Part shown: in pieces, positions 38,928-50,726 of the stretch
How the letters are laid out: the number at the start of each line of letters is the position of its first letter
How positions within the stretch are numbered: the first letter of the stretch is position 1
Program-made: the position numbers and the translations under genes
The notes under the pieces: model-generated
Told to the model about the DNA's origin: nothing
Seen by the model: the letters and a program-made list of their open reading frames with translations, nothing else
Database searches by the model: none
DNA from: Owenia fusiformis
Taxonomy: Eukaryota > Annelida > Polychaeta > Sabellida > Oweniidae
Assembly: GCA_903813345.2 (NCBI GenBank)
Contig: CAIIXF020000009.1
Coordinates: 32,338,740 to 32,402,739 of the forward strand
Length of the DNA stretch: 64,000 bases
Direction of reading: 5' to 3'

Positions 38928-39010
38928 CTAGTTAATGACTTATCACCGATTGGTCGAGATTACAGATATAATATAATATATAATGTCAATAGCTATATTT
39001 TGCAGGCATT
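38928..39010 (+). promoter_or_regulatory. Candidate promoter with inverted CCAAT boxes
   Basis: Two ATTGG motifs (ccgattggctag and ccgattggtcgag), the reverse of CCAAT boxes bound by NF-Y, are followed by an AT-rich TATA-like tract (atataatataatatataatg). They lie 40-120 bases before the ATG at 39048. A third gattggtcaaatg occurs near 39622. The assignment is by motif only. Confidence 0.35.
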
Positions 39011-39047
39011 TAATACTCAATCTTGCAGCTTATGACATTATAAAACC

Positions 39048-39431
39048 ATGAAGCTGGTTCCATATGTAGACAACGCTGAAAAGTGGCACAGATTGATCAA
39101 GGCAGCTAGAGAGAATCGACTAACAACTCAAGTAGGGTTCGGAAAAGATCGTGCGAAATATATACCCATGAGTGCCATCAAAGATCCAATTCAGGTCGTT
39201 TCTCCGATGCAAGCGGTGGTTGATAGAGCTAAATCCCAAATGGAGCATCAAAAAAGAGAGGCTGAAGAAAAATATCCCCAACGAACTAAAAGAGTGTTCA
39301 AGCTCAGGCAACCCCGTAAAGATGCTGGTCCAAAAGCTGTGTTCAAGAAGAAAAATATTAAGAAATCCAGATTGGACCAGTACAGACCACCTGGTATCCC
39401 AGCAAGAGGAAGGAAAATTGATATGGACTGA
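39048..39431 (+). CDS. Small basic Polinton protein, 127 codons
   Basis: The N-terminal part (about 1-75) holds WHRLIKAARENRL and the segment DRAKYIPMSAIKDPIQVVSP. The C-terminal part (about 75-125) is strongly basic and Pro-rich (RTKRVFKLRQPRK, FKKKNIKKSRLDQYRPPG). A basic tail on a small protein beside the packaging ATPase is what a DNA-condensing or minor virion protein of an adenovirus-like element would look like, but this is inference from composition and context. An AATAAA follows the stop by 34 bases. Thirty-one of its codons are duplicated exactly downstream (39693-39785). Confidence 0.7.
   Translation: MKLVPYVDNAEKWHRLIKAARENRLTTQVGFGKDRAKYIPMSAIKDPIQVVSPMQAVVDRAKSQMEHQKREAEEKYPQRTKRVFKLRQPRKDAGPKAVFKKKNIKKSRLDQYRPPGIPARGRKIDMD
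39146..39238 (+). repeat. 93-base exact direct duplication, copy 1 (inside the 127-codon gene)
   Basis: Identical base for base to 39693-39785, offset 547. It spans codons 34-64 of the basic protein gene. Confidence 0.95.
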
Positions 39432-39464
39432 TAATTTGAATTGTCTATCAACTTTTAACATGGA

Positions 39465-39470
39465 AATAAA
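39465..39470 (+). terminator. Poly(A) signal of the 127-codon gene
   Basis: AATAAA located 34 bases after the TGA stop, followed by a cactgacagac context. Suitable distance for cleavage shortly downstream. Confidence 0.55.
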
Positions 39471-39692
39471 GCACTGACAGACACAAATTTATCTGATTTT
39501 GTTATTTAATCACGCGAAAGCGACTTAATAAAACCAGTATCCCGATAAATGCTAAGTAACATAGCATTGTTGAAGAGGGGGGCACGGATAAATTCAAAGA
39601 TCACGCCATATCATCGTTGCTGATTGGTCAAATGAGACGTCTAAAATCTCCAGAATGAGATCTCTAAATTCTAAAACCACATCTAATATACC

Positions 39693-39785
39693 AGATCGTG
39701 CGAAATATATACCCATGAGTGCCATCAAAGATCCAATTCAGGTCGTTTCTCCGATGCAAGCGGTGGTTGATAGAGCTAAATCCCA
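39693..39785 (+). repeat. 93-base exact direct duplication, copy 2
   Basis: An exact copy of 39146-39238. It lies within a 66-codon open frame starting at 39655 that keeps the original reading frame but has different flanks. Zero differences imply a recent event or gene conversion. Confidence 0.95.
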
Positions 39786-39855
39786 TATATATATAACAGA
39801 TTTATTTATTTTGTTAACTAGTTCACGTATATCATATTTCTTTTCAATTATTTGA

Positions 39856-39861
39856 TTTATT
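39856..39861 (-). terminator. Poly(A) signal of the ATPase gene
   Basis: TTTATT on the plus strand reads AATAAA on the minus strand, only four bases beyond the ATPase stop. The compact spacing is typical of virus-like genomes. Confidence 0.5.
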
Positions 39862-39865
39862 AATG

Positions 39866-41548
39866 CTATACATTGTCCGCATCCCCGGCCTCATAATCAG
39901 ATTCATCTTCACTAGTAGTGTTTGTACCATTATCCGATTGTTGTTCATCACTTGATTCTTCACTCGTAGATGCATCATCCGTGAATAATTCTCCAGCCAA
40001 ATATGAATATTTGTTAAGTGTTTTCTTGACTGCTCTGGATTGAGTCATGCCTTTCGCCAATAGTGCCTCTACTTCCTCCATGATATCACGATGAACTTCA
40101 CTGTGGCGGAGTCCCAGTATATTTGTCAGAAGTTCTCCATAGTTTTTCAAGAATCGCTGTCTGGCACCAAAAACAGATTTCTGTCTAGCTTTCTCTATAG
40201 CTGTTTTGTTTGACATTCCTCTTTCTCTATACTTCTCCATCAGAACATCCACATCATCCTGTATCTCATCAATGACCTTATCTTTAATACGATTCAAAGT
40301 TGCATTCTCTCTCAGATCTTCAGTATGGAAATCCCCGATTGTACCATCGTTTTCATCAGTTTCCCTCAATTCGGGGCAATGTCTCCTGTGCTCCCTTACG
40401 TCGATTGGTGACAGCATTACTACACCGCAATCAGTACAATGAGGAATAGAATTTGTCACTGCAGGTTTGCTGGGTTGGTTGTTCAACGTGTAGCTCATAC
40501 CTGGATTCATTGGTTGATACATGGTTGGATTCACATGGCATTGTATACTCGAATCCATGTTTAATTTTGCATCGATGGGTGTAGTACTGTAGTTTGCCTG
40601 GTTGATATCATCATATGGTTCTAGATTAGGCTTCACGACTCTACTTATATCCATACTCCTGCAGGGGATTGGCATTTGGTTACTGACTTGTGATTGGTCC
40701 TCTTTTCCATGAGAATAAAATACCGAAGACATGCTAATGGGTCGCTCCTTATCAGCTGCTTCAACATCGTATAATCTCATATGTTCGGGAGTTTCTTGCT
40801 TCAAATCAACCAGTAGATGCCCGTAGGGTTGCTGGGTAGCCTTTTCGTAAGCGTCCAATAATTTCTTTGATTTTCCAGGATACATCTGATTGGCTAATAC
40901 GGCCACCTGTTGGCGATCCCTAGGATTTTTATACAACACTATATAGTGACAGTTTAGACTCATAGTTCTGCTTTCACGACCATGATGAAATAGATTCTGC
41001 ATGAGACAGATGACACTCAAATTCCTGTGGTGGGATCCCTTAGTGTACAGCTCAGAGATCCGCTTATCTTTGGTCATATCAGCCATCAGATCGTCGAAAA
41101 TGAGTAGATTTCTTACATTGACATCTAGAAATCCTTGGTCACTCAATAACTCTGGAATTCCCATCATGAATTCTATATTTGGAAAACGTGTCTTTATCTC
41201 GATATACATTGGCTGCCATTGACCAAAGCACCAGATTATACGTTGCGGTGGAGGGGTTATCCTTTCATTGACACGTTCTATAAGATTTTTGACATACGTG
41301 GACTTGCCCGAACCTGTTGGACCTACCACCATCATCGTGAAGGGATGGTGAAGCATCTTTGTCCTATCACCCTTGTAAGTATGATCTGCCAAGTTTCCTG
41401 AAGAATAAGGTCCAGCATCATAGTGTTCTTCAGGGGGCACAAATATTTGTTTATGCATAGCATGATCTATTCTCTTGTGACGATACAGACTACTCGTATG
41501 ATTAAATGATCGTCCACATTCGCAGGAGCATATGGCACTTTTAGGCAT
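39866..41548 (-). CDS. Polinton packaging ATPase (FtsK/HerA type) with zinc-finger extensions
   Basis: An intact 560-codon frame. Walker A is GPTGSGKS (76-83) and Walker B is LLIFDDL (148-154); QNLF (184-187) and PYGHLLVDLKQ (241-251) complete the pattern of Polinton and adenovirus-like genome-packaging ATPases, which pump DNA into capsids. The N-terminus holds a C2H2-like finger (Cys7, Cys11, His24, His29). A second finger-like cluster (Cys371, Cys374, His387, His390/Cys391) follows a long linker. The C-terminal region (about 420-525) has two similar helical repeats (VLMEKYRERGMSNKTAI and ALLAKGMTQSRAV), then an acidic Ser-rich tail. The core ATPase usually spans 250-300 residues, so about half of this protein is extra. 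It has no frameshift or stop although no other packaging gene was found in the element. Confidence 0.93.
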   Translation of the reverse strand: MPKSAICSCECGRSFNHTSSLYRHKRIDHAMHKQIFVPPEEHYDAGPYSSGNLADHTYKGDRTKMLHHPFTMMVVGPTGSGKSTYVKNLIERVNERITPPPQRIIWCFGQWQPMYIEIKTRFPNIEFMMGIPELLSDQGFLDVNVRNLLIFDDLMADMTKDKRISELYTKGSHHRNLSVICLMQNLFHHGRESRTMSLNCHYIVLYKNPRDRQQVAVLANQMYPGKSKKLLDAYEKATQQPYGHLLVDLKQETPEHMRLYDVEAADKERPISMSSVFYSHGKEDQSQVSNQMPIPCRSMDISRVVKPNLEPYDDINQANYSTTPIDAKLNMDSSIQCHVNPTMYQPMNPGMSYTLNNQPSKPAVTNSIPHCTDCGVVMLSPIDVREHRRHCPELRETDENDGTIGDFHTEDLRENATLNRIKDKVIDEIQDDVDVLMEKYRERGMSNKTAIEKARQKSVFGARQRFLKNYGELLTNILGLRHSEVHRDIMEEVEALLAKGMTQSRAVKKTLNKYSYLAGELFTDDASTSEESSDEQQSDNGTNTTSEDESDYEAGDADNV

Positions 41549-41645
41549 GTTGTTTCGTCGGTCGCATTTGGTTCACTGTTGTTTCTGATGCAGGATATGT
41601 AATAAATACTATCTGATGTTTACTATTTATGATAATTAACATGAG

Positions 41646-41826
41646 CCATGTAGCATAGCATGTAGAATTATAGCAAAACATGTAGCATAGTAGTAAAGCA
41701 TGCAGCATATCATGTTGCATAGTCGCATATCATGTAGCATAACATGTAGCATGGTAGCATAACATATACCATATCATGTTGCATTGTAGCATATCATGTA
41801 GCATAACATGTAGCATGGTAGCATAA
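41646..41826 (+). repeat. ATGTAGCAT tandem array, left block
   Basis: Units of about 9-12 bases (acatgtagcat, agtagcata) in the same orientation as the block at 52509-53352. The most economical reading is one original array split by insertion of the element at 41827-52508. TAA at 41824-41826 is duplicated at 52509-52511. Confidence 0.85.
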
Positions 41827-42487
41827 CACAGCAAAAAATGTGAATCAAACCACTGAATCCTGGAGCCAGGATTCATACAGGATTCATATGCACATATGAA
41901 TCCTGTATGAATCCTGCCTCTAGGATTCATACAGGATTCGCTGTTTAAATAGTTTACAAATGAATCCTGCCTTCAGGAATCATACAGGATTCATATGCAA
42001 TATAGTTTACAAATGAATCCAGCCTCCAGGAATCATACAGGATTCATATGCAATATAGTTTACAAATGAATCCTGCCTTCAGGAATCATACAGGATTCAT
42101 ATGCAATATAGTTTACAAATGAATCCAGCCTTCAGGAATCATACAGGATTCATATGCAATATAGTTTACAAATGAATCCAGCCTTCAGGAACCATACAGG
42201 ATTCATATGCAATATAGTTTACAAATGAATCCAGCCTTCAGGATTCATACAGGATTCATATAGAAGGTAGTTTGCAAATAAATCCTGTAGCCAGGATCCA
42301 AGCAGGATTCATATATAATATAGTTTACAAATGAATCCAGCCTTCAGGATTCGTACAGGATTTAAACGGAAATTGATGTGCATGTTTTTGTTTTAACAGT
42401 TATCATTGGCGTGTCGCATATATTACGCCAAATGCGCACAGGCGTACCAAATGAAATCGAAAATTTAATAAAAATGTGTAATTATTT
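41827..42487 (+). repeat. Left inverted repeat of the nested element (53-base units)
   Basis: It begins with a palindromic block (ggattcatatgcacatatgaatcc, with reciprocal arms near 41880-41905). About seven 53-base units of the tttacaaatgaatcc ... aggaatcatacag type follow, then a unique block with ggcgtgtcgcatatattacg. The unique block has near-exact inverse partners at 51842-51960. Confidence 0.9.
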
Positions 42488-42700
42488 GAGAAGCTACCTT
42501 GTGCATAAATCCCGCATGATTCCTGAAGGCTGAATTCATTTTGTAAATTATTCAAATGGCGAGTCTTGCATGACACAATCTATGTTTAATTTAATTTAAA
42601 GATAGCCATATTGTTTTTCAGTTTTTGTCCTAATCAGTTGTTGCGTTTAAGCAGAACTCTAGTATTTTAAATCTGATTTTTAATACATTTCTAATAATTA

Positions 42701-42850
42701 TATTCCAAAGTCACTAGTAAACTGTACGTACATCGTACGTATCTGGATTTCGTTCATAATTGATTAATCTGTTAATGCGTTCCTCTAAGTAAATGAAACA
42801 ATCATCACATCGTGTTTATAAGTGTAATTCAAGGGCGTATAATCTAACAT
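42701..42850 (+). repeat. Direct repeat pair, copy 1
   Basis: Matches 43035-43159 in the same orientation (tattccaaa..., gtatctggatttcgttcata, tcatcacatcgtgtt). The offset is about 334 bases, indicating an old tandem duplication inside the nested element. Confidence 0.7.
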
Positions 42851-43034
42851 GTCTAATGCTACTCATTTCATGGTATTACTTTCCGATCATTTGATAAAAT
42901 AGAATACAATCAACATGTGGAAATCACGGATGACGGGAAAAACAATATTGTATAAATAGAATATATTTTAATAAGAGATTCGTAATGTAAGAGATTCGAT
43001 ATTTAACAGATATTTAGAATGAATTGCGACATTA

Positions 43035-43159
43035 TATTCCAAATTCATGAATAAACTGTACGTATCTGGATTTCGTTCATAATTGTTTAATGGTTCCTCA
43101 TAGATAGTAATAAAGTCATCACATCGTGTTCATTAGTGTTAATTCGAGGTTGGATAATG
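43035..43159 (+). repeat. Direct repeat pair, copy 2
   Basis: Diverged partner of 42701-42850 with small deletions, including loss of one acgtacatcgt segment. Confidence 0.7.
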
Positions 43160-44099
43160 TTTTTATAATATGATGTTATAATTTTACATTTTATTTGTGT
43201 GTCTGAGTGAGGCTAAATTGAAAGTAAAACCTGTATAATCAGACGGGCAAATCACGATGAGGACAAATAATTATTTAAATTAGTAAGATAAGTCTGTACA
43301 TGTAGATTGTTCGTTGAAGTTGGACCGTCGGTGACTTTTATTCCTAGATTTCGTATCCCTCTCAAACAAATAAGTCAAAGCCAAATATAGTTGAACTGTT
43401 TTCGGGATTATTATTCATTTGTTGTAATACAGATTGACTTATAGACTGATATTGTAATGGGTTGTGCTTGGGATTCACAGAATTATTCTATGATAGTCTC
43501 AGGATATATTGAAATGCGGATGTTTACATTAAAGATCTTGCTTTCAAACAAAAATATTGAAGTACTAAGATCGGATATTAGCGTACCCCAGTGGAAAAGA
43601 ATCAAAAGATATTCCAATTTAACGCACTGCACAATAATTTGTCATTTTGGAAATTCGTCAATATGACCTTACCATTTTGATCTTAATAATTTAAAATTTA
43701 AACAAGCGCTACCCCCCCCCAGAACTAGCCTTCCCGGTAAAGCCAATACGACAGATATCTAAGGAAAGTTTCATTTTTATTCTTGATTTCTCTGACTCGG
43801 AATAGTTGAAATGATAAACATAAATTGCAATTATTATTACTTTGCTCTTTCATTTTGCTCAGTCATGATCAACGCCTTCCTTAAATTTTCTGTCAGATCA
43901 TCGATCCCAGACTTCAGCAAATATTCCAATCATATTTTGCGTTTTATCGTCTTTCCCAAAAGCTATACGAATATGGTACTACAACTACTTAATGACAGTG
44001 GTTTATCGTTATTTTTGCAAATATGGATGTTTACACTGCTTGAATCTTATTCTAGGAAGTTTTATAGAGACGGGACTTCCTTTTCACAATGCAATTATA

Positions 44100-44560
44100 T
44101 CTGTTTTGTAGGTTCCCGTGGGTAAGATACACACAAGAACAATACGGCCCATCCAAAAGGGACAGATCCGTCAGTGGCGTTCTTCAAATTATAGCCCGTG
44201 GAGATATAGTTTATGAATCTTGCCTCAAGTGACGTGTTAAATCCCATATTGGGTTTGAGAAAGGGCCCGTATACACAGCCCGATACACAGTTGCTCGATA
44301 CAAGTGCAAACTATAAAATAACCATAATATAACAATTATAGATAAATGTTTGGCATGCATTGTTTCTGTTTAATTGTTAAATTATTTGATAACTTATAAT
44401 AAGCAGATAAGTTGCTTTTCAGGTATTAAGCGGCGATTAAGGACTGAAAACCAGCGTCACACATTTCTTCGGATATTCCTCCATAAGCAGATATACCTGT
44501 TTGCATGTTTTAATTTTGATTTGATTTGATTGTTTGAATTAGATAAAGTCTTTAAAATGT
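44100..44560 (+). repeat. Internal inverted pair of the nested element, left arm
   Basis: It pairs with 50160-50680. Shared landmarks in order include ctgttttgtaggt, tatagcccgtggag, atgaatcttgcctcaagt, acagttgctcgat, tttggcatgcatt, aagttgcttttcaggt and ctgtttgcatgtttta. Identity is roughly 60-70 percent by eye. Confidence 0.65.
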
Positions 44561-45044
44561 TACTAGTGTTTGGGGGGGGGGCTGAGATTTCATGTAGGAA
44601 TTAAAATTAGAATAAGATTTAAATACGATCTGTTTTGTTTGCATCGTTGTATAACGTTGATAAAACACAAAGGGCAGCATTGGAATTACAAAATTGTGCG
44701 ATTCCCTACCTCCCAAAATTATTCAAAATTATATTTCTGTCATTCTGATTTCCGTGTCGGGACATTCTGATCTATTAGAGTCTCACTTTATCTAACGCTT
44801 TGGTATTCCAAAGGATTGTACTTGCCCGGGAGTACTTGCTGTATATCACGTCGGGAGATTAAACCTCCTGGATTAAACCAGTGAATGTTCCGATCGTCGT
44901 AACATTCGATACACCGAGAGATTTCCCAGATTCATACATGCATACTGTATATTCAGCAGGAATTTTACATACTTTATCATTCCCTTCTTAATATATCGTA
45001 TAATATTTGTATTCTGTTTCACAGATTCCCCTTGAAATACAAGG

Positions 45045-45190
45045 TAGACTAGATGCGAGTAGAAATAATTTTGATTTACGTCATTAAATATTCAAAATTC
45101 AGTCAAAGTGATGTCATAATTTGAAATCTACATGAAAAAGTACATCTAAAAATACGGTTTCGAAAATTGTTTATCAAATTTGAAAATTAC
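45045..45190 (+). repeat. Partial copy of the GATGCGA MITE
   Basis: ctagatgcgagtagaaataa and about 140 following bases align with the left part of the element at 56943-57268. The right end is missing or not recognisable. Confidence 0.65.
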
Positions 45191-47381
45191 GACAACACGG
45201 GCAATATATGGCAGGTTAAATGAGTCGTCAAGATTATAACACGCCGGTCTTTATGTTACAGTTGATGAAAGTACAATGTCAAAATCTCATGATGATTTCT
45301 TCCGACCTGTGTTTACTGACAAGAGAGGGGTGCGCAGTTGTTGAAGCGAGTATAAACTAAGAAAAATCCAAAGTCCGATAATTAATTAATTGGCATGGAT
45401 CTGCTAATTGTTTTCGTTATTGTTACTTGTTCTATCTAGACGGTTTTATCTGCATCGATATGGCTGATTATAAGGCATGAACATTTTTCCCAGTTGTGTT
45501 AATTGTTATTCTTTAATAAGCGGATTTATATGTTTGAAATATTTATTATCCATTTTTCATTTTGATATACTTTTCAAAGGACTTTTTGTTCTATCTATGT
45601 GTTTTGTCTATACTAATCTTTAACAGGAGTTAGCTTATTCCATATAGCCTACAATTGATTTTAATTCATAAAGTTTGCTGATAATTGACTTAAGTATGGT
45701 AAAGCTCTCGAAGAGAGCATGTGCATGATCGCCAATAAAATTGCATTCTTTGTTTTGTTTTGACAGTTAGTTTAGAACTTTAGCCACGCGAAGTATACAC
45801 GCAAACGCTTGTGTACTTTTGAAACATTAACTTGCAAGGCTCAAAGTCATTTCCATCTCCTCCGGTGTTATTTCTGTGGTAGAGGTTTTTCAAAAATAAT
45901 TTAAAACTTTTGAGACCTTTGGGGTATAGGATATACGATCAAATCACATGTCCTTCTATTTTTAGTTTTTTTCCTGAGGGATAAGAAAATAAAAATCAAA
46001 CATAGAGAGGCAAAGACGTAAAAATGTGGGGAAGTTATTTAATTTATGCTTTTCTATGAATATAATTGCGACCTCCATGACATTTGACAAAGTCAGACCC
46101 CTAGTCAGAGAAGGGGGTGGGGGGGGGGGGTTCAAGAACGCCTTTCTCCAAAATTTATTTAAAATCGTGCAGTTTTTCATCATTCTGAGCTTTTTTTTAA
46201 ACTTAAGTGATGACCAATTTTGTTTAATGTGAACCCCCTGCCCCCATCACTCTGGAAGTGATCATGATACACTCAATCCACAAGGTGGGTCTAAAGATGA
46301 AAACCTAGACGATCTCTGTAATCAAAGGCTAAGACGATATTTTCTATAATCAGAGTCCTAGACGACTTCTGCTGCAATCAGAGTCCTGGATGATGTTCAG
46401 ACTTTTCTGTAATCAAAGTAGCCAAACATCCGCAGAGCACGGAAATTGATGGATAAGTGAATGGTCTTTTGTTTGTTTTCTTAACTATTGTAAGGAATAA
46501 AATTAAGATTTAAATGTTCACCCCCCCCCTCCTCCGTTTAATTTCGATTCAAACAAAATCAAACGGGAATGATTATCTTACAAGGTACGCTGAGACTTAA
46601 GACAATAAAAGACGATAATTAACCTGATTGGATCCTGTGTCTTATTAGCGTCTGTTATTTATTACTGTTGACCAGTACCAGGCTGATTGCGTATTGATAA
46701 TCAAACCGGTCGTGGGATGCAATGATATATCTAAATTTATCCCATGATACTACTTCCCGATGAATAACACCTTGGAATATTTTTGATTTTGAAAGAAAAT
46801 CGTATTGTCCCGCCAAATCCCGCTCACGAAAATGATATACTCCCATTTGAAAATTAAGAGATTTTGAGACGTAAGGAGTATGAAGCCGCCTATTAAGCAT
46901 AGTGTAATTGTAATTTCATGCTCTGACATAGCATACCAGTGTATTCCTTCAGTCATACAATATTGTAATACCTTGATGGATCAAGATGCTTATAAGACAG
47001 TTAAAGTCGTAGAAACCTTAGCAATAGCGAATGTGTTTGGTCCCTCTAATATTAATATAATATGAATATTGTTACAATATAATGTATTGAATTTTTCTAT
47101 GTTGATGTGTTTATGTTATATATCTACAATAAAATTTTATATTTCAAAATTCCATACAGCTAAGTCACCGGACATTTTGTAGACTAATAATATAACAGAC
47201 TTCTGGTTTTGTTCCATACACAATTTAGATAAGGATTGTGAACTTTCGATTTTATGAAGAGAGTTATTTATATCTATATAATTACGTTTTGAGTTGGAGG
47301 AAACTTACTCAATATCACTTTGATGTCTCGGTCACCTGGCCATAAAAGGCATTTGCTTAATATGATATTTATTTTTTACAG

Positions 47382-47576
47382 GTTGTTTCCATTAACGGGG
47401 TGATACAGGCATGTGAAGTGTTTGGCTATGCATGGACCTCAAGGATGACACGGGGTGGAAGAGGGGCAAGGGTTGGTGCAAGTCCCGGGGTGCAAGTCTG
47501 CACTCCCAGACTCCAGATAGGAGTGAAACGCATCATGGGATTAAATGCATTCGTTGAAGTTTACAGAAACAGTTGA
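47382..47576 (+). other. Possible coding exon inside the nested element
   Basis: A GC-richer stretch (near 50 percent by eye) follows a good acceptor (tttattttttacag) and stays open for 64 codons to TGA (VVSINGVIQACEVFGYAWTS at the start). There is no ATG at the 5' edge, so it would be a 3' exon. Internal ggggtgcaagt repeats and the lack of any recognised domain keep this a hypothesis. It lies at the centre of the internal inverted pair. Confidence 0.25.
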
Positions 47577-50159
47577 ATATAATTCAGAATTTAAGTGAAT
47601 CCACATGATCATTTGCGTTCAACAATGCGTTTATAGAGAGGTTTCGCAAGTTTTTGGCTCAATGTGTTGTGTTCACCAGATTTATTACCCTTTACATTCG
47701 ACTTCACTTCTTAATTAAAAGAGAGCTTCATCTTCTGTAGTTTATTTCTAGGCCTCTGCGCGTAGGGTACAGCACTTAAACGAGTTGAGGTTAATCCATT
47801 GTGCGAAACCTCTCTAATACCAGAGGGGTTATTCATCAAGCTAAATGACCCCTCGAGGCGATATATGTGTTATGTTACAGTTACATGTTACAGTTACATG
47901 TTAAATTGTTAAGACTTGAAAGTTAATAATTAAGTTTTTTGCGTTATCTTTCAGATACTTATAATTAGTACACGTTGCTCTCTATGTTGGCGGTGATGAC
48001 ACGTTCTGCTTTCTTTTCAAGAAGCTGCAGTCTAATCTTTAAATGTTACATTCATAATTTAAAAAAAGCTTTGTTTTGATTTATTATTTAAAAAAATATT
48101 GTGGCTTGCTAATCGCACCCCCACCCCATTCTGACTGAAAATCGAATTTTTAAGGGGCAATCGCATCCCCCCTGACTGAAAGTTGACTACGCCCCTGTGT
48201 TTCCCTTTGTCCCCTTTCATTTATCTTCTGTAAACTTGTTTGAACAAATTAATACTAGTACTACAAAGATAACTTCATTCGAAACGCATGCAATTCACTC
48301 CAATATTATATTTATTCATGTATTTGCATTAGTGAGGGAAAGGGATTTGATTATAAAATTGACGGTGGTTGCGAAGTTGTGATTTGGGAGGGAGGGGTAT
48401 ACTATACTAAGGTGTTATAAGACCCAATAATTAATATAAACAACTGAGCGCCTTCCTGATTGCATCCCAGCTCATCCTGTCCGCCAGTCTATCTCGATCG
48501 CATTTGATCAATGAATTCCTGATTAAACTGACTCTTGATTTTAAAATAGGAATTCTAAATCTGTTACTAGGATTTAAAAGTTGGTGTCTATTATGATACT
48601 GGAAATTGGAATACTATATTTTGTATTACTATTCTATCTCGATCTATAGTATATAAATATGAATTTCTAGGTCTACAGTCCCACATGGGCTTCATTGAAA
48701 CATACGACAAAGTTTATCCATTTCAAACAAGCCAGGAAAACAGATAACTAGTCTTGCATCAGGCCCCGCAAATGTCCAATTTTCTGTCGGGAAATACATA
48801 AATATCAGAGACATATTTCATAGCCAGAGGCCAAAAATGTCAAAATCGATATAAAATCTAAAAAGGATAAAATGTCCCCTCGAATACGGTACCTAGGTAA
48901 TTAAATCTAATATTTCATAGTTCCCGCATAATAAGCATAAAACTTTCATTTACCGCTGTATCGAAATTCAAGTGATCCCTTATTGAAGTTTTACTAAATA
49001 ATTGAGTTTGATCATTTAATGCTGTTGGATAGAATATTAGGCTGAAAAGAATCAAAATTTTAGCCCATGTCTAAGCGAATGGTATAAATTCACATAGTTC
49101 TGATTACAATGAGAATGCTAAAAAAAAATCCTGGCATTTCCTTTACTCTACGTTTATAATCACGTATCATGCTTATTAACTAGATCAATACAGACTCGAT
49201 TTCCTTTGCCCACCTTCAACATTGTTATGTAATGACGGGAAACAGTCACTGTAATCTTCTAATCAGCCGTTTGTTTTTATTGTAATTAGGAAACTAATCA
49301 ATTTTGATTTCGTATTGTTTCAATGAACAAAAAGCACATTAGTTCAGCATTTCAAGGAAGGGGGGGGGGTGTAAACAATTACTGACTGTCAAGTACATGT
49401 ATCTCTCACGAGGCCCTATTTCCACAACCCTCCACTCATGCATACGCCTATCATATAATGGATAGGGAAATATATAACATTCCAACAGATACTGTCTTGA
49501 CCTCCTACCCTTTTACACCGGGTCTCTTCTTGAACCCCTCCCATATTCTAATGTTTCTCGAAACTGCTCATGTTAACTTTGTAAGGCAATGTAGGGTTTG
49601 CTACGGGTGTGACTTGCAATGTATAACTTACTTGTACTTGTATAAGAAATAAAAACAAATAAACAAACATAAAAACTTGTGCTCATAATTAATACGGTGA
49701 TAAGCAACAAAAGGTTAAAATAAAAATTTTCAAAAACAGCCATGCACTACCCTGCATTTTAGCTGAAATTAAGTTTATTCCAAATAACTTATGTAACGAA
49801 ATGGAAATGATTCGAAAAATAACAATTCGATGAACATTTCACAATGAAGCAAACAAAACCAGATAGTAAAGAATTATTCTAATTTAAACCGACGTGAATC
49901 CTCAACCCTAAAGAGTTTTCGTTTTCGGTCAGGGGGGGGTGCGATTTTGCCATAAGCAACACAAAAAATTAAGTTTTCTTTTGAATTTTACAAAAATTGA
50001 TGCAACTTCCTTCAAAATTGAGCTAGAAGCTTCAAATAAAAAGCATTTTAAAGCTCTTTTCTACCTCTATCCAATGGTCATATTTTCAAAGGTTATGGGG
50101 GGGGGGTGCGATCGCACCCATCGCACCCCCCCCTGGCTACGCCCATGCTGGTGACATTT

Positions 50160-50680
50160 GAAAGACTCTAATTTCAACAAAACAAATCAAAACCTAAACA
50201 GGTTGACGGTCGTTGTAGATTATAGACCATGCTAACAAAGTTTAAACATTTTATTTACGGCTTATTTAAAACATGCAAACGGGTGTATTTACTGAAGGAA
50301 TATGTTAGGAAATATATTTAAAGTGTATTCATGCCTGCAATCATCGCTGGTCACACCTGAAAAACAACTTCTTAAAATACAAACATAATTCACTGCACTG
50401 CTGTATACGTCTACCTGCTCTCAAATCTAATAATGAAACGAAAAAAAATAATGCATGCCAAACTTTTATCTATTGTAATATTATCTATGGTTATTTCAAA
50501 GTTTTACTCTTGCATCAAGCAACTGTGCCATTTCCCCAACAGTCCTGTCTTTAAGGACTAACACTTTACTTGAGGCAAGATGCATAAACTTGAACTCCCT
50601 GGGCTATTACTCAATTGTCACTGCTTGTGTGTCATACTCATTGGCACCTGCAAAACAGAATAATATAATAAGAATAACAT
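50160..50680 (-). repeat. Internal inverted pair of the nested element, right arm
   Basis: Inverse of 44100-44560. On the minus strand it has an acceptor-like ttttgcag followed by a short frame (ANEYDTQAVTIE, then stop). This could be a gene's last exon and 3' UTR. The left arm lacks this frame. Confidence 0.6.
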
Positions 50681-50726
50681 CATGATGATATCAGATATCA
50701 TATTTCATTTGGAGCCTTAAATATTA

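Noticed and set aside
43811-44125. 104-codon plus-strand ORF in the nested element
   Set aside because: AT-driven composition, no family, and it runs into the inverted-pair sequence whose other copy has no such frame.
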